Program-made: the position numbers and the translations under genes
The notes under the pieces: generated by a model
The model's database searches: none
Told to the model about the DNA's origin: nothing
Seen by the model: the letters and a program-made list of their open reading frames with translations, nothing else
Part shown: piece after piece, positions 41,379 through 51,262 of the stretch
Layout of the letters: each line of letters opens with the position of its first letter
How positions within the stretch are numbered: position 1 is the stretch's first letter
DNA from: Stenotrophomonas mori
Lineage (GTDB): Bacteria; Pseudomonadota; Gammaproteobacteria; Xanthomonadales; Xanthomonadaceae
Direction: 5' to 3'
NCBI RefSeq assembly: GCF_023556335.1
Contig: NZ_JAIKTS010000001.1
Coordinates: 620,001 to 684,000 of the forward strand
Length of the DNA: 64,000 nucleotides

Positions 41379-42802
41379 GCCGCCGGGGTGTCCTCGTCGT
41401 CGCAGATGACAAGGACCTCGACGCCATCGCGATGGGTCCGGACGGTGTCGATGGTGGCGCTGGCGGGTTCGCCCGCGCGGGCACGGGCGTACTCGATGAC
41501 CTCGATCTCGACTTCCGGGGCATCCTCGTCGGAGGCGTCCTCGTCCTGGCCGTCGTCCTCGGCCTCCTGTTCGGCCTGGATGGCGGCCAGGGTCTGCACG
41601 TCCAGCAGCTGGTAGTGGCCGCCGGCCAGCAGCTCCAGCACGGCGTTGCGGCCCTTGCCGGAAAGGCGGCGGAACAGGGTGCGGTCGATGTGCTCGGCGG
41701 CGGCCAGCGCCTGGGCATCCTTGAGCGACAGCGCCAAGGCCTGGCCGCTGCAGTAGAGCATCGCGCCGCGGGCGGCGCGGCGCCAGGCCAGCCGCGTCCA
41801 GGGATGGCGCTCGAGCAGCCCGCCCTCGTCCAGGGCGGCGGCCACCGCGTCCGGATCGGGGACGGCCCGGGAGGGCAGGATGTCGCCGGCGGCGCGGTAG
41901 GTGGTGATGAAGCGGCCGAACCAGTCGCCGAGGCGGTCGGGGTCGTTCATGCGCAGTGCGTTGAGCGCGGCGACCACCCGCGTCATGGCGGCGGCATCGA
42001 TCTCGTTGGGGTCCTCCGGCAGCGCCAGGTCGGGATCCTGGAAACGGATGCCCTCATCGGCGTCGGCGACCAGGTCGTCGAGCCAGTCGCTGATCAGCTC
42101 GGCCGAGGACGGCGCGCGCATCCCGAAGGAGAAGGTCAGGCAGGGCGTGACCGCGACCCCGTCGTGGGGAACGTTCGGCGGCAGGTAGAGCATGTCGCCG
42201 GGCTCCAGCACCCAGTCGTGGCTGGGCGTGAACTTCTTCAGCAGCTTCAGCTCCACGTCCGGACGGAAGTCCAGCGGCGGCCGCTTGCCGCGGGTCGATT
42301 CGCTGGCGTCGATCTTCCAGCGGCGCTGGCCGTGGGCCTGCAGCAGGAACACGTCGTACTGGTCGACATGGGCGCCGACGCCGCCGCCGGTGGCGGCGAA
42401 GCTGACCATCACGTCGTCCATGCGCCAGCGCGGCAGGAACCCGAAGTGGGCGACCAGGGCGCGGACGTCCGGGTCCCACTTGTCCACGTCCTGGACCAGC
42501 AGGGTCCAGTCGTGGTCGGGCATGCCGGGGAACGCTTCTTCCTGGAACGGGCCGGTGCGCAAGGTCCAGCGGTCGCTGCCGCGGTCGTGGCTGACGATGC
42601 GCGCCAGCGCGCCTTCCTCGCAGGCCAGCCCGGCCAGGTCCTCGGGCATCAGCGGGGTCTGGAAGCCGGCGAAGGCGCCGCGGATGAGCAGCGGGCGCTT
42701 CTGCCAGTAGTCGCGCAGGAAGCGCTGCGGAGACATGCCCAGCATCAGGCCCGGGCGGGCCTGGACTTCGATGGGGTGGCGGGTGTTCTTGGCGGCGGCC
42801 AT
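41375..42802 (-). CDS. roxA: JmjC-like cupin ribosomal oxygenase (RoxA/YcfD type)
   Basis: An Fe(II)/2-oxoglutarate-dependent oxygenase related to E. coli YcfD/RoxA, which hydroxylates an arginine of ribosomal protein L16. The 475-aa protein has SPQRFLRDYWQKRPLLIRGAF, the iron motif HVDQYDVFLLQ (HxD), LEPGDMLYLPPNVPHDGVAV with the distal His, and a winged-helix-like dimerisation region. An acidic C-terminal extension of about 75 residues (AEQEAEDDGQDEDASDEDAPEVEIE...) is absent from E. coli RoxA. The gene overlaps the GNAT gene by 4 bp. Confidence 0.87.
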   Translation of the reverse strand: MAAAKNTRHPIEVQARPGLMLGMSPQRFLRDYWQKRPLLIRGAFAGFQTPLMPEDLAGLACEEGALARIVSHDRGSDRWTLRTGPFQEEAFPGMPDHDWTLLVQDVDKWDPDVRALVAHFGFLPRWRMDDVMVSFAATGGGVGAHVDQYDVFLLQAHGQRRWKIDASESTRGKRPPLDFRPDVELKLLKKFTPSHDWVLEPGDMLYLPPNVPHDGVAVTPCLTFSFGMRAPSSAELISDWLDDLVADADEGIRFQDPDLALPEDPNEIDAAAMTRVVAALNALRMNDPDRLGDWFGRFITTYRAAGDILPSRAVPDPDAVAAALDEGGLLERHPWTRLAWRRAARGAMLYCSGQALALSLKDAQALAAAEHIDRTLFRRLSGKGRNAVLELLAGGHYQLLDVQTLAAIQAEQEAEDDGQDEDASDEDAPEVEIEVIEYARARAGEPASATIDTVRTHRDGVEVLVICDDEDTPAA

Positions 42803-43015
42803 GGGAAATCCTTCGGTAGATCCGGGGGCGCGACGGACGGGCCGCGCATCCCGGCCATTGTCCCCTTGTTGCGGAAAAACCGCACGGCCGCCCGAGGGGG
42901 CGATGTCACGGCCGGCTTGGGGCGCCCCTCGTGCTGTCGGCCGCCTGGCCGGCCGCCACGGGGGGATGCTGCCGCGCTGGCCGGGTAGCGCCGGCGGTGT
43001 AGTGCCGGCCGCGGG

Positions 43016-43939
43016 TCATCGTCCGGCGCCGCCGGTTTCGGCCCGGAGCCGCTGGTCGAGCGCGCGCCGCGCCAGGGCGGAATGGCGGCTGCAGGCGCCG
43101 GCCTCGGCCAAGGGGGCCTGTCCGGCAAGGCGCGCCGGCAGGTCGACCGCCAGCGGGTGCGGCGAGAGCAGGACGTCGCAGGGCAGTGCCGCGGTCCGGT
43201 CGAGGCTGCGGCGGAACGCCGCGAGGTACCCGGGATGGTCGGAAAACCGGTAGTCGGCATCCGTGGCGGCGCTGAGGCTGTCGACATAGGCCATCCGCAG
43301 GCAGGTGCGGGCTTCGCAGGCGGTCCAGGTCCAACTGGTACCGCCGGGGGCATGCCCGGGTGCGGCATGCGCGGTGACCGCGGTTTCGCCGACCCGGACG
43401 ACCTGGCCATCGGCCAATGGCCGGACATCGGCGATCGCCGGGAACCGCTCCAGCACGCCGGACTGCGGGTCGCCGGGGGCGCTCGTGCCGCGGCGCAGTG
43501 CGTCCATCGCCGGTGCGCGCGCCAGCAGCGGTGCGCCACTGGCACGCTGCAGGTAGGCCAGTCCGCCGGCGTGGTCGGCGTGTTCATGCGAGTTCAGCAG
43601 GACGCGGATGTCGCCGAGGCGGAACCCCAGGGCCTGGATGTTCGCGGCGATCGCCGCCCCGGCGGCCGGGGTGCCGCCGTCGATCAGGATGTGGCCCTGC
43701 GGCGAGGTCACCAGCAGCGCGGTGATGCCGCAGGTGCCCACATACCAGGTGGTGCCGAAGAGCCGCCGGGGCGGCGCGGGAGTATCCCAGCCCTCCATGA
43801 TCCCGGCGGTCGCGGGGTACGCCGGCGGAGTGCCGGTGGGGCCGGCCGCCGCCGGAGGGCCGGCGGCGCGCGGCCCGTGGCAGCCGGGCAGGAAGGACAG
43901 CGCGAGCAGCAGGGCCGCAGCGGCGGTCGCGCGGCGCAT
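43016..43939 (-). CDS. subclass B3 metallo-beta-lactamase, lipoprotein type
   Basis: A 307-aa secreted zinc hydrolase. It has a lipobox LPGC (Cys20) and all B3 zinc ligands: His118, His120, Asp122 and His123 in HEHADH, His196 in PGHAPGGTSW and His261 in SPHP. The stretches YVDSLSA and ADYRFSDHPGY are typical of B3 enzymes such as L1 and its relatives, which hydrolyse carbapenems and most other beta-lactams. Its start is 3 bp after the purB stop, so it should be co-transcribed with purB rather than controlled by an AmpR-type regulator. Activity against antibiotics is inferred; some B3-fold proteins have other substrates. Confidence 0.88.
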   Translation of the reverse strand: MRRATAAAALLLALSFLPGCHGPRAAGPPAAAGPTGTPPAYPATAGIMEGWDTPAPPRRLFGTTWYVGTCGITALLVTSPQGHILIDGGTPAAGAAIAANIQALGFRLGDIRVLLNSHEHADHAGGLAYLQRASGAPLLARAPAMDALRRGTSAPGDPQSGVLERFPAIADVRPLADGQVVRVGETAVTAHAAPGHAPGGTSWTWTACEARTCLRMAYVDSLSAATDADYRFSDHPGYLAAFRRSLDRTAALPCDVLLSPHPLAVDLPARLAGQAPLAEAGACSRHSALARRALDQRLRAETGGAGR

Positions 43940-43942
43940 CGC

Positions 43943-45361
<1,419 letters not shown>

Positions 45362-46681
45362 CTACGCCGCCGCGCCGTCCGGGTCCGGGGCCGCTTCCAC
45401 CACCACGTTCCGGATGCGGTGGCCGGCCATCCGGCGGACGCAGAAACGGTAGCCGCCGATGTCCAGCACCTCGCCCTCCTCGGGCAGCCGCTGCAGCCGG
45501 TGCAGGATCAGCCCGCCCACCGAGTTGACGTGCGCGGGTGCGTCCAGGTCGTGGCCGAGCAGGCGTTCCAGCCGGAACAGCGAGGTCGAGCCGGCAACCC
45601 GGATATTGCCGTCGGCGCCGCGCGTGGGCGTGTCGCCGGCGACATGCGGGTGTTCGTCCTCGATTTCCCCGACCATCGCCTCCAGCAGGTCCTCCAGGGT
45701 GAAGTAGCCGAGGATGCGGCCGTGTTCGTCCACGCACAGCGCCAGGTGGGTGGCGCCGCCGCGGAAGCGTTCCAGCACCTGCGGCACCGGGGTTTCCACC
45801 GCGATCAGCGTGGCCGGACGCAGCAGCGACGGCAGGTCGGGAGCGGGAATGCCGCGCGCCAGTTCGACCAGCAGGTCCTTCATGTGCAGTACGCCGCGGA
45901 CCTGCTCGCCGTCGGCGGAGAACCACGGATAGCGGCTGTAGCGGCTCGCGGCGAAGCCGGCCAGCACCTGCGGCAGGTCCTGGCCGTCGCTGAAGCGTTG
46001 CAGGTGGTCGGCGGAGCGCATCAGGTCGCCGGCGACCAGTTCCGGCAGTTCCAGTGCATGGCTCATCAAGGCCAGCCCGTGGTCGCGGCCGGCCGCCGGC
46101 TGCTGGCCGTCGAGGATCCGCTTGAGCTCCTCGCGCGAGTAGCGGTGCGAGGCCGCCTCGCCCGCGTCCCAGCCCAGCGCGCGCAGCAGCAGGTTGGCAC
46201 TGCTGTTGAGCAGCCAGATCGCCGGGAACATGGCCCAGTAGAACAGGTACAGCGGTGCGGCGGTCCACAGCGACATCCGCTCCGGGCGGCGGATCGCCAT
46301 CGATTTGGGCGCCAGCTCGCCCAGCACGATGTGCAGGAAGGAGATCACGCTGAAGGCCAGGGCCACGCTGGTGAGTTGCGCGGCCTCCGCGCCCAGCCCC
46401 AGCCGGTCGAACAGCGGCCGCAGCAGGTGCGCGAACGCCGGTTCGCCCACCCAGCCCAGGCCGAGCGAGGCCAGGGTGATGCCGAGCTGGCAGGCCGACA
46501 GGTAGGCGTCCAGGTGGCCGTGCACGTTCAGCAGCAGCCGCCCGCGCCACCCGTGCTGTTCGGCCAGGCCCAGGGCCTGGGTATGGCGCAGCTTGACCAG
46601 CGCGAACTCGGCGGCGACGAAGAAGCCGTTGAGCAGGACCAGCAGCAGGGCCAGGGCCAGCAGGGTGAGCGTGCCGGTCAT
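45362..46681 (-). CDS. CNNM/CorC (HlyC) family membrane protein
   Basis: A 439-aa protein with an N-terminal DUF21/CNNM transmembrane domain (LALALLLVLLNGFFVAAEFALVKLR, QLGITLASLGLGWVGEPA, SFLHIVLGELAPKSMAI), two CBS domains (about 215-345, including VRGVLHMKDLLVEL and LALCVDEHGRILGYFTLEDLLEAMVGEI) and a C-terminal CorC_HlyC domain (PEEGEVLDIGGYRFCVRRMAGHRI). Relatives take part in magnesium/cobalt efflux. The start at 46681 is the conserved one; a much longer open frame upstream is not coding. It precedes purB on the minus strand by 36 bp. Confidence 0.92.
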   Translation of the reverse strand: MTGTLTLLALALLLVLLNGFFVAAEFALVKLRHTQALGLAEQHGWRGRLLLNVHGHLDAYLSACQLGITLASLGLGWVGEPAFAHLLRPLFDRLGLGAEAAQLTSVALAFSVISFLHIVLGELAPKSMAIRRPERMSLWTAAPLYLFYWAMFPAIWLLNSSANLLLRALGWDAGEAASHRYSREELKRILDGQQPAAGRDHGLALMSHALELPELVAGDLMRSADHLQRFSDGQDLPQVLAGFAASRYSRYPWFSADGEQVRGVLHMKDLLVELARGIPAPDLPSLLRPATLIAVETPVPQVLERFRGGATHLALCVDEHGRILGYFTLEDLLEAMVGEIEDEHPHVAGDTPTRGADGNIRVAGSTSLFRLERLLGHDLDAPAHVNSVGGLILHRLQRLPEEGEVLDIGGYRFCVRRMAGHRIRNVVVEAAPDPDGAAA

Positions 46682-46936
46682 GGCCGCGGCCTCCCGGACG
46701 TGCTGGGAGCAGGCGCGGCGCAGCGTGCCGGGGAGCGACCGGGCGTTGCCCGGGCGCGACTGCCTTCGGGGTCGTCGCCCATGCGGGAGCGGACTGGAGA
46801 GCCAACGGAACCGGCAGTCTACCCGAGGGGGGCGGTGTACGCGGCGTGACGCCAACGGCGGTATGGTGTGGCCCGCATCGCCAGCCGACCGCCAGCTGCG
46901 ACCCTCCCTTAACCAGACACGACGTGGAGTTGAACG

Positions 46937-48334
46937 ATGAGCAAGAGCGTGAGGATCGAACACGACAGCATGGGCGAACTGCAGGTGCCGGAGGACGCGC
47001 TGTGGGGAGCGCAGACCCAGCGCGCGGTGGAGAACTTTCCGGTATCCGGGCAGCGCATGCCGCGCGCCTTCATCCGCGCACTGGGCCTGGTGAAGGCCGG
47101 TGCCGCGGAGGTCAATGCCGAACTCGGGCTGCTGCCCAAGGGCGTGGCGCGGGCGATCCGCGCGGCGGCGCTGGAAGTGGCGGCCGGCGACCATGACGCG
47201 CACTTCCCGATCGACGTCTACCAGACCGGTTCGGGCACGTCGTCGAACATGAACGCCAACGAGGTCATCGCCAGCCTGGCCAACGGCAGCGGCAAGGCCG
47301 GCAAGACCCGCGTGCATCCCAACGACCACGTCAACCTGGGGCAGAGCTCCAACGACGTGATCCCCACCGCGATCCGCGTTTCGGCGCAGCTGCAGACCGT
47401 GCAGACCCTGCTGCCGGCGCTCAAGCACCTGCGCAAGACCATCGACAAGCGTGCACGCTCCCTGGGCAAGGTGGTCAAGACCGGCCGGACCCACCTGATG
47501 GATGCCATGCCGTTGACCTTCGCCCAGGAGTTCGGCGCATGGTCGGCGCAGCTGGAATCGGCCCAGGGACGGATCGAGGACGCGCTGAAGCGGCTGCGGC
47601 GCCTGCCGCTGGGCGGCACCGCGATCGGTACCGGCATCAACGCCGACCCGCGCTTCGGTGGCAAGGCGGCGCGGGCCCTGTCGGCGCTGTCCGGAGTGAA
47701 GTTCGAAAGCGCGGCGAACAAGTTCGAAGGCCTGGCCGCGCAGGACGACGCGGTGGAGCTGTCGGGCCAGCTCAATGCGCTGGCGGTGGCGCTGATCAAG
47801 ATCGCCAACGACCTGCGCTGGATGAATGCCGGCCCGCTGGCCGGCCTGGGCGAAGTGGAGCTGCCGGCGCTGCAGCCGGGCAGCTCGATCATGCCGGGCA
47901 AGGTCAACCCGGTGATTCCCGAGGCGACGGTGATGGCCGCAGCGCAGGTCATCGGCCACCACACCGCGATCACCGTGGCCGGGCAGACCGGCAACTTCCA
48001 GTTGAATGTCGCCCTGCCGTTGATCGCGGCCAACCTGCTCGACGGCATCCAGCTGCTGTCCAGCGTGATGAACCTGTTGGCGGACAAGGTGTTCGCCGGG
48101 TTGGTGGTGAAGCAGGAACGGGTACGCGAGGCCTTGGCGCGCAACCCGATCCTGGTGACCGCGCTCAACCCGATCATCGGCTATGAGAAGGCCGCGGCGA
48201 TTGCCAAACGCGCCTATGCCGAACAGCGGCCGGTACTGGACGTGGCCTGCGAGGACAGCGGGCTGTCCGAAGCGGAACTGAAGCGCCTGCTGGATCCGGC
48301 GGCGCTGACCCGCGGCGGCATCCACGACAGCTGA
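46937..48334 (+). CDS. fumC: class II fumarate hydratase
   Basis: FumC is the iron-free tetrameric fumarase of the TCA cycle, often induced when iron is low. The 465-aa protein carries VYQTGSGTSSNMNANEV, VHPNDHVNLGQSSNDVIPTA, TGRTHLMDAMPLTFAQEF and the superfamily signature GSSIMPGKVNP. GGAG precedes the ATG at 46937 by about 9 bp. It is divergent from the CNNM gene. Confidence 0.97.
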   Translation: MSKSVRIEHDSMGELQVPEDALWGAQTQRAVENFPVSGQRMPRAFIRALGLVKAGAAEVNAELGLLPKGVARAIRAAALEVAAGDHDAHFPIDVYQTGSGTSSNMNANEVIASLANGSGKAGKTRVHPNDHVNLGQSSNDVIPTAIRVSAQLQTVQTLLPALKHLRKTIDKRARSLGKVVKTGRTHLMDAMPLTFAQEFGAWSAQLESAQGRIEDALKRLRRLPLGGTAIGTGINADPRFGGKAARALSALSGVKFESAANKFEGLAAQDDAVELSGQLNALAVALIKIANDLRWMNAGPLAGLGEVELPALQPGSSIMPGKVNPVIPEATVMAAAQVIGHHTAITVAGQTGNFQLNVALPLIAANLLDGIQLLSSVMNLLADKVFAGLVVKQERVREALARNPILVTALNPIIGYEKAAAIAKRAYAEQRPVLDVACEDSGLSEAELKRLLDPAALTRGGIHDS

Positions 48335-48374
48335 TCGTCGCCGGAGCCCGCCGGGTCGTCCGCCAGGGAGGCCC

Positions 48375-48396
48375 GCCGGGCAGGGCCCGACGCTAC
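48375..48396 (-). repeat. GTAG-type REP palindrome
   Basis: On the minus strand it reads GTAGCGTCGGGCCCTGCCCGGC: a GTAG head and an imperfect hairpin, as in the SMAG family of Stenotrophomonas. It lies 40 bp after the fumC stop and may serve as its 3' stem-loop. Confidence 0.8.
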
Positions 48397-48481
48397 GGAG
48401 ATCGTGGCCGGGCCTGCGGGGTGGCTGGGTATCGCCGGCCACGCGTGGCGCGGCCGGGGTGAGGGTCCTGCCAGGGGCTCC

Positions 48482-48502
48482 GACAGGCAAGGCCCGGCGT
48501 TA
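48482..48502 (-). repeat. degenerate GTAG-type REP palindrome
   Basis: On the minus strand, GTAACGCCGGGCCTTGCCTG has the REP shape with a mutated head (GTAA) and a weakened stem. It is a second, decayed copy in the fumC to lipoprotein gap; the rest of the gap (48335-48598) is GC-rich repeat-like sequence. Confidence 0.6.
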
Positions 48503-48598
48503 CGGAGGTCCGCGGCCTGGCGAGGGTGTCGCCGGGTATGGCAGGCGCGCGCTGGAGGCTGGCCTTGCCGGGGCGTACCCCGGCCGGCGGCCGCGGCG

Positions 48599-49033
48599 TC
48601 AGCGGCGCGCGCGCGGGTTGGCCAGGGCCTCGCTGTATTCCTTGAATTCGGGAATGCGTTCGGCCAGGTCGGGCGGGAACGGCCGGGTGCCGGCGGGCAC
48701 CTGCAGCGGCACCGTGCGCCCGCTGGCATCGGGTACCGCGGTGGTGTCGGTGAGCGTGTTCTGGCGCAGGATCTGCAGCTTGACGAAGCTGGTCTGCAGC
48801 AGTCCGCGCTGCTCCGCGTCGAGCGGGATCTCGATGTCGTCCACGCGCAGCCGGCCGTCGGGCAGGATGTCCAGGTTGGGGTACGGTGCGCGCCGGATCG
48901 AGACCATGCCGCTGTCGACCTCCATCTTCGGCCGGCTGCGTTCGGCACGGTGCGCGGCATAGTGCTCGCGGTCACCGCAGCCGGAGGCGAGGGTGGCACA
49001 GGCCAGCAGGACGGGCAGCAGCAGGTTCTTCAT
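48599..49033 (-). CDS. lipoprotein of unknown function, last gene of the YtrA-type operon
   Basis: A 144-aa lipoprotein with lipobox ASGC (Cys19). The mature part has a segment YPNLDILPDGRLRVDDIEIPLDAEQRGLLQTSF that mirrors the -GQLYIDGRAITLDDRQRTLLTQY- segment of the DUF2884-type proteins upstream, so it seems a distant, shorter relative that lacks their Cys-containing C-terminal part. It lies 62 bp behind the second DUF2884 gene on the same strand. The function is unknown. Confidence 0.78.
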   Translation of the reverse strand: MKNLLLPVLLACATLASGCGDREHYAAHRAERSRPKMEVDSGMVSIRRAPYPNLDILPDGRLRVDDIEIPLDAEQRGLLQTSFVKLQILRQNTLTDTTAVPDASGRTVPLQVPAGTRPFPPDLAERIPEFKEYSEALANPRARR

Positions 49034-49095
49034 GGCGGGATGACGGGGGACGGCGGGGGAAGGCCGATTCTACCGCCCCCCGCCGGCCGGGACGG

Positions 49096-49680
49096 TCACG
49101 GCAGGGACAGGTGGCCTTTGCGGCACTCGTCGATGTCGTCCTGGTCCAGGGTCGCGTAGGGCGCGAACTCGGGGATCGCGGCGGCCAGGCGTTGCTGGGT
49201 GGCCAGCATCGCCGGCAGGCGGTCGCAGATTCCGGCGGCGCTTTCCTGCAGCCGCTTGGCGTCGGCCTCGACCCGCTCTTCGATCCGGTCGGTGTCGCCG
49301 GAGAACAGCCCCTTGAGCGCTTCGCCGGCGGCACGGGCGCCAAGGTTGGCGCCCTGCACGCCGATCTCGATGCCGGCTTCGGCCACTTCGACCAACTGGC
49401 CGCGGTACTGCGTCAACAGGGTGCGCTGGCGGTCGTCCAGGGTGATCGCGCGGCCATCGATGTACAGCTGGCCGTTCGGTGCGATCTCGACCTTGGTGCC
49501 GCCCTTGCTGGAAACGCTGATGTTGCCTTCGGCGATCTTCTGGCGGGCCTTGTCGGTGGCTTCGCGGACTTTCTGTCCGAGCCGGGTCTCGCCGGCACCA
49601 GCGTCGTTCTGGGGGCGGTCGCCGCAGGCGGCCAGGGGCAGGCAGAGCAGGGCGGTCAGAAGGGGGGCGCGCAGGTTCAT
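49096..49680 (-). CDS. DUF2884-type (YggN-like) lipoprotein
   Basis: A 194-aa exported protein with lipobox LAAC (Cys19). It contains NGQLYIDGRAITLDDRQRTLLTQYRGQL, GIEIGVQGANLGARAAGEALKGLFSGD and a C-terminal ICDRLPAMLATQQRLAAAIPEFAPYATLDQDDIDECR with a Cys pair, matching the architecture of DUF2884/YggN proteins. Its start overlaps the stop of the upstream paralogue (ATGA). Nothing is known of the biochemical role; periplasmic location is certain from the signal sequence. Confidence 0.82.
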   Translation of the reverse strand: MNLRAPLLTALLCLPLAACGDRPQNDAGAGETRLGQKVREATDKARQKIAEGNISVSSKGGTKVEIAPNGQLYIDGRAITLDDRQRTLLTQYRGQLVEVAEAGIEIGVQGANLGARAAGEALKGLFSGDTDRIEERVEADAKRLQESAAGICDRLPAMLATQQRLAAAIPEFAPYATLDQDDIDECRKGHLSLP

Positions 49681-50366
49681 CGGGGGAGTCCTCGGTGGGG
49701 GGCGGCGGGGCGCGACGCGATGCCGTGACGGACGTCGTCGTCGCAGCGTCGCAGGTCGTCCTGGTCCAGGTCGGCATAGGGCTGGAAGGCGGGGAGGCGT
49801 GCGGCAAGCGCCTGCTGCGCCGCACGCACGGCCGGAAGCTGGCGGCACAGCCGGGCCACCATCGGCCGGATCTCCTGCTCGACCTTCTTTTCGATGCGCT
49901 GCTCCAGGCGCCCGGTGACGCCGCCCATGACCAGTCCGAACAGCGAGATGTCGGTGGCGTCCAGGGCCACCATCGCCGCCTGCTCGCCGGCATCGATGCC
50001 GGCCCTGGCCAGTGCCAGCACCTGCTGGCGGTAGTCCAGCAGCAACCGCCGCTGGCCGGGCGTGATCGCCACGACGCTGCCGTCGACGACCAGGTCGCCA
50101 TCGCGGGAGATGTGCGCCGGTGGCGGCGTGTCGGCCGGCGTGGCGCGGCTGCGCCGGCCGACGGCCAGGGCGCCGCCCAGGGCCAGGTCTTCGCGGTCGA
50201 GTCCGGCACGGGCCGCGGCCATCTCGGCCCGCACCTCGGCGCGGCTGTCGGCGATCCCGCGGCTGATCGCGGTGCCGGCGTCATCGCCGGGTGGCGCCGC
50301 CAGTGCGGTCGCCGGCAGGCACAGCAGGAGCGCGGCGAGCGCGTGCGTGGTCCGGTTCATGTCCAT
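49677..50366 (-). CDS. DUF2884-type (YggN-like) exported protein, paralogue of its neighbour
   Basis: A 229-aa protein with a cleavable signal peptide (LAALLLCLPATALA) and no lipobox, unlike its downstream paralogue. The shared core is DGDLVVDGSVVAITPGQRRLLLDYRQQVL, GIDAGEQAAMVALDATDISLFGLVMGG and RLCRQLPAVRAAQQALAARLPAFQPYADLDQDDLRRC. The paralogues probably arose by local duplication. AGGA 7 bp upstream supports the ATG at 50366; an ATG at 50360 is an alternative. It follows the SGD-repeat gene by 25 bp. Confidence 0.82.
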   Translation of the reverse strand: MDMNRTTHALAALLLCLPATALAAPPGDDAGTAISRGIADSRAEVRAEMAAARAGLDREDLALGGALAVGRRSRATPADTPPPAHISRDGDLVVDGSVVAITPGQRRLLLDYRQQVLALARAGIDAGEQAAMVALDATDISLFGLVMGGVTGRLEQRIEKKVEQEIRPMVARLCRQLPAVRAAQQALAARLPAFQPYADLDQDDLRRCDDDVRHGIASRPAAPHRGLPR

Positions 50367-50391
50367 CGCAGGGTCCTGGAGAAGCGGCGGG

Positions 50392-51222
50392 TCAGTGCCG
50401 GGGCACGGCGACCGCGCCGCGGATGCCGGTGTGGCGGATGTCGCCGCTGCCGACCTGCCGCACGGTGAGGCTGTCGGCATCGCGGACGGTGAGGTCGCCC
50501 GAGCCCAGGCGGCCAAGGGTGACCGCGCCGCGCACGTCGCGGACATCGACGTCGCCGGAGCCGATGCTGTCCACGCTCACCGGCCCCTGTACGCCCTGCA
50601 GCTCCAGGTCGCCCGAGCCGACCGTGCCGACCCGGGCCGGGCCGCGCACGCTGCCGGCCTTGACGTCGCCCGAGCCGAGCGACAGCAGGTGCAGCGGGCC
50701 GATGTCCTGCAGGTCCAGGTCGCCGGAGCTGACGGCGGCGGTGACCAGGCCGCGGATGGCCTGCGCGCTGACGTCGCCGGAGCCGACATCGGCGCTCATG
50801 GCCGCGGCCCCGGACAGGCGCGCATCGCCCGAGCCGACCTTCAGCTGCACCAGGAGGGTGTCCGGCAGCGTGCCGCTCAGGTCCAGGTAGGCGTAGTCGT
50901 CGCGGCCCAGGGAGAGGTTGAGGCCGGGAGTCCTGCGTTCGAGCGTGACCACCAGCTTGTCCGCGACCTTCCGCTGGCTGAGCGAAAGCTGCGGCAACAG
51001 TTCCTCGCGGGCGGCACAGGCGCGGCCGGACAGGGCGCCGGGCGCACCGGGCGCGGCCTGCAGTTTCAGGTCGTGGCTGTTGACCTCGAAGACCACGGCC
51101 TTGGCGCCACCGAGATCCAGGTCCAGCGTCACCGGCCGGCTGGCCAGGCAGCGCTCTTCGGCCAGGGCCGTGGCCGGCAGAAATGCCGCGGCCAGTATCA
51201 GTACCAGGGGGTTGATGCTCAT
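50392..51222 (-). CDS. exported beta-helix-like protein with eight SGD repeats (DUF4097/GIN-domain type)
   Basis: A 276-aa protein with a signal peptide (LVLILAAAFLPATALA). From residue 130 on it carries eight repeats of (G/S)SGD at 131, 148, 166, 184, 203, 222, 241 and 258, spaced 17-19 residues, each followed by a hydrophobic strand. Such periodic SGD turns mark right-handed beta-helix rungs as in GIN/DUF4097 putative adhesin domains. Two Cys (25 and 69) in the N-terminal part may form a disulfide. It is 40 bp behind the ABC permease gene. The role may be envelope structure or ligand binding; unknown. Confidence 0.8.
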   Translation of the reverse strand: MSINPLVLILAAAFLPATALAEERCLASRPVTLDLDLGGAKAVVFEVNSHDLKLQAAPGAPGALSGRACAAREELLPQLSLSQRKVADKLVVTLERRTPGLNLSLGRDDYAYLDLSGTLPDTLLVQLKVGSGDARLSGAAAMSADVGSGDVSAQAIRGLVTAAVSSGDLDLQDIGPLHLLSLGSGDVKAGSVRGPARVGTVGSGDLELQGVQGPVSVDSIGSGDVDVRDVRGAVTLGRLGSGDLTVRDADSLTVRQVGSGDIRHTGIRGAVAVPRH

Positions 51223-51262
51223 CGGATTCCTCGCAGGGGTGGGCAGGGCGTTACGGGACGGC

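Noticed and set aside
46682..48490. N-terminal extension of the CNNM/CorC frame upstream of 46681
   Set aside because: It runs antisense through fumC, which is real, and the membrane domain begins properly at 46681.
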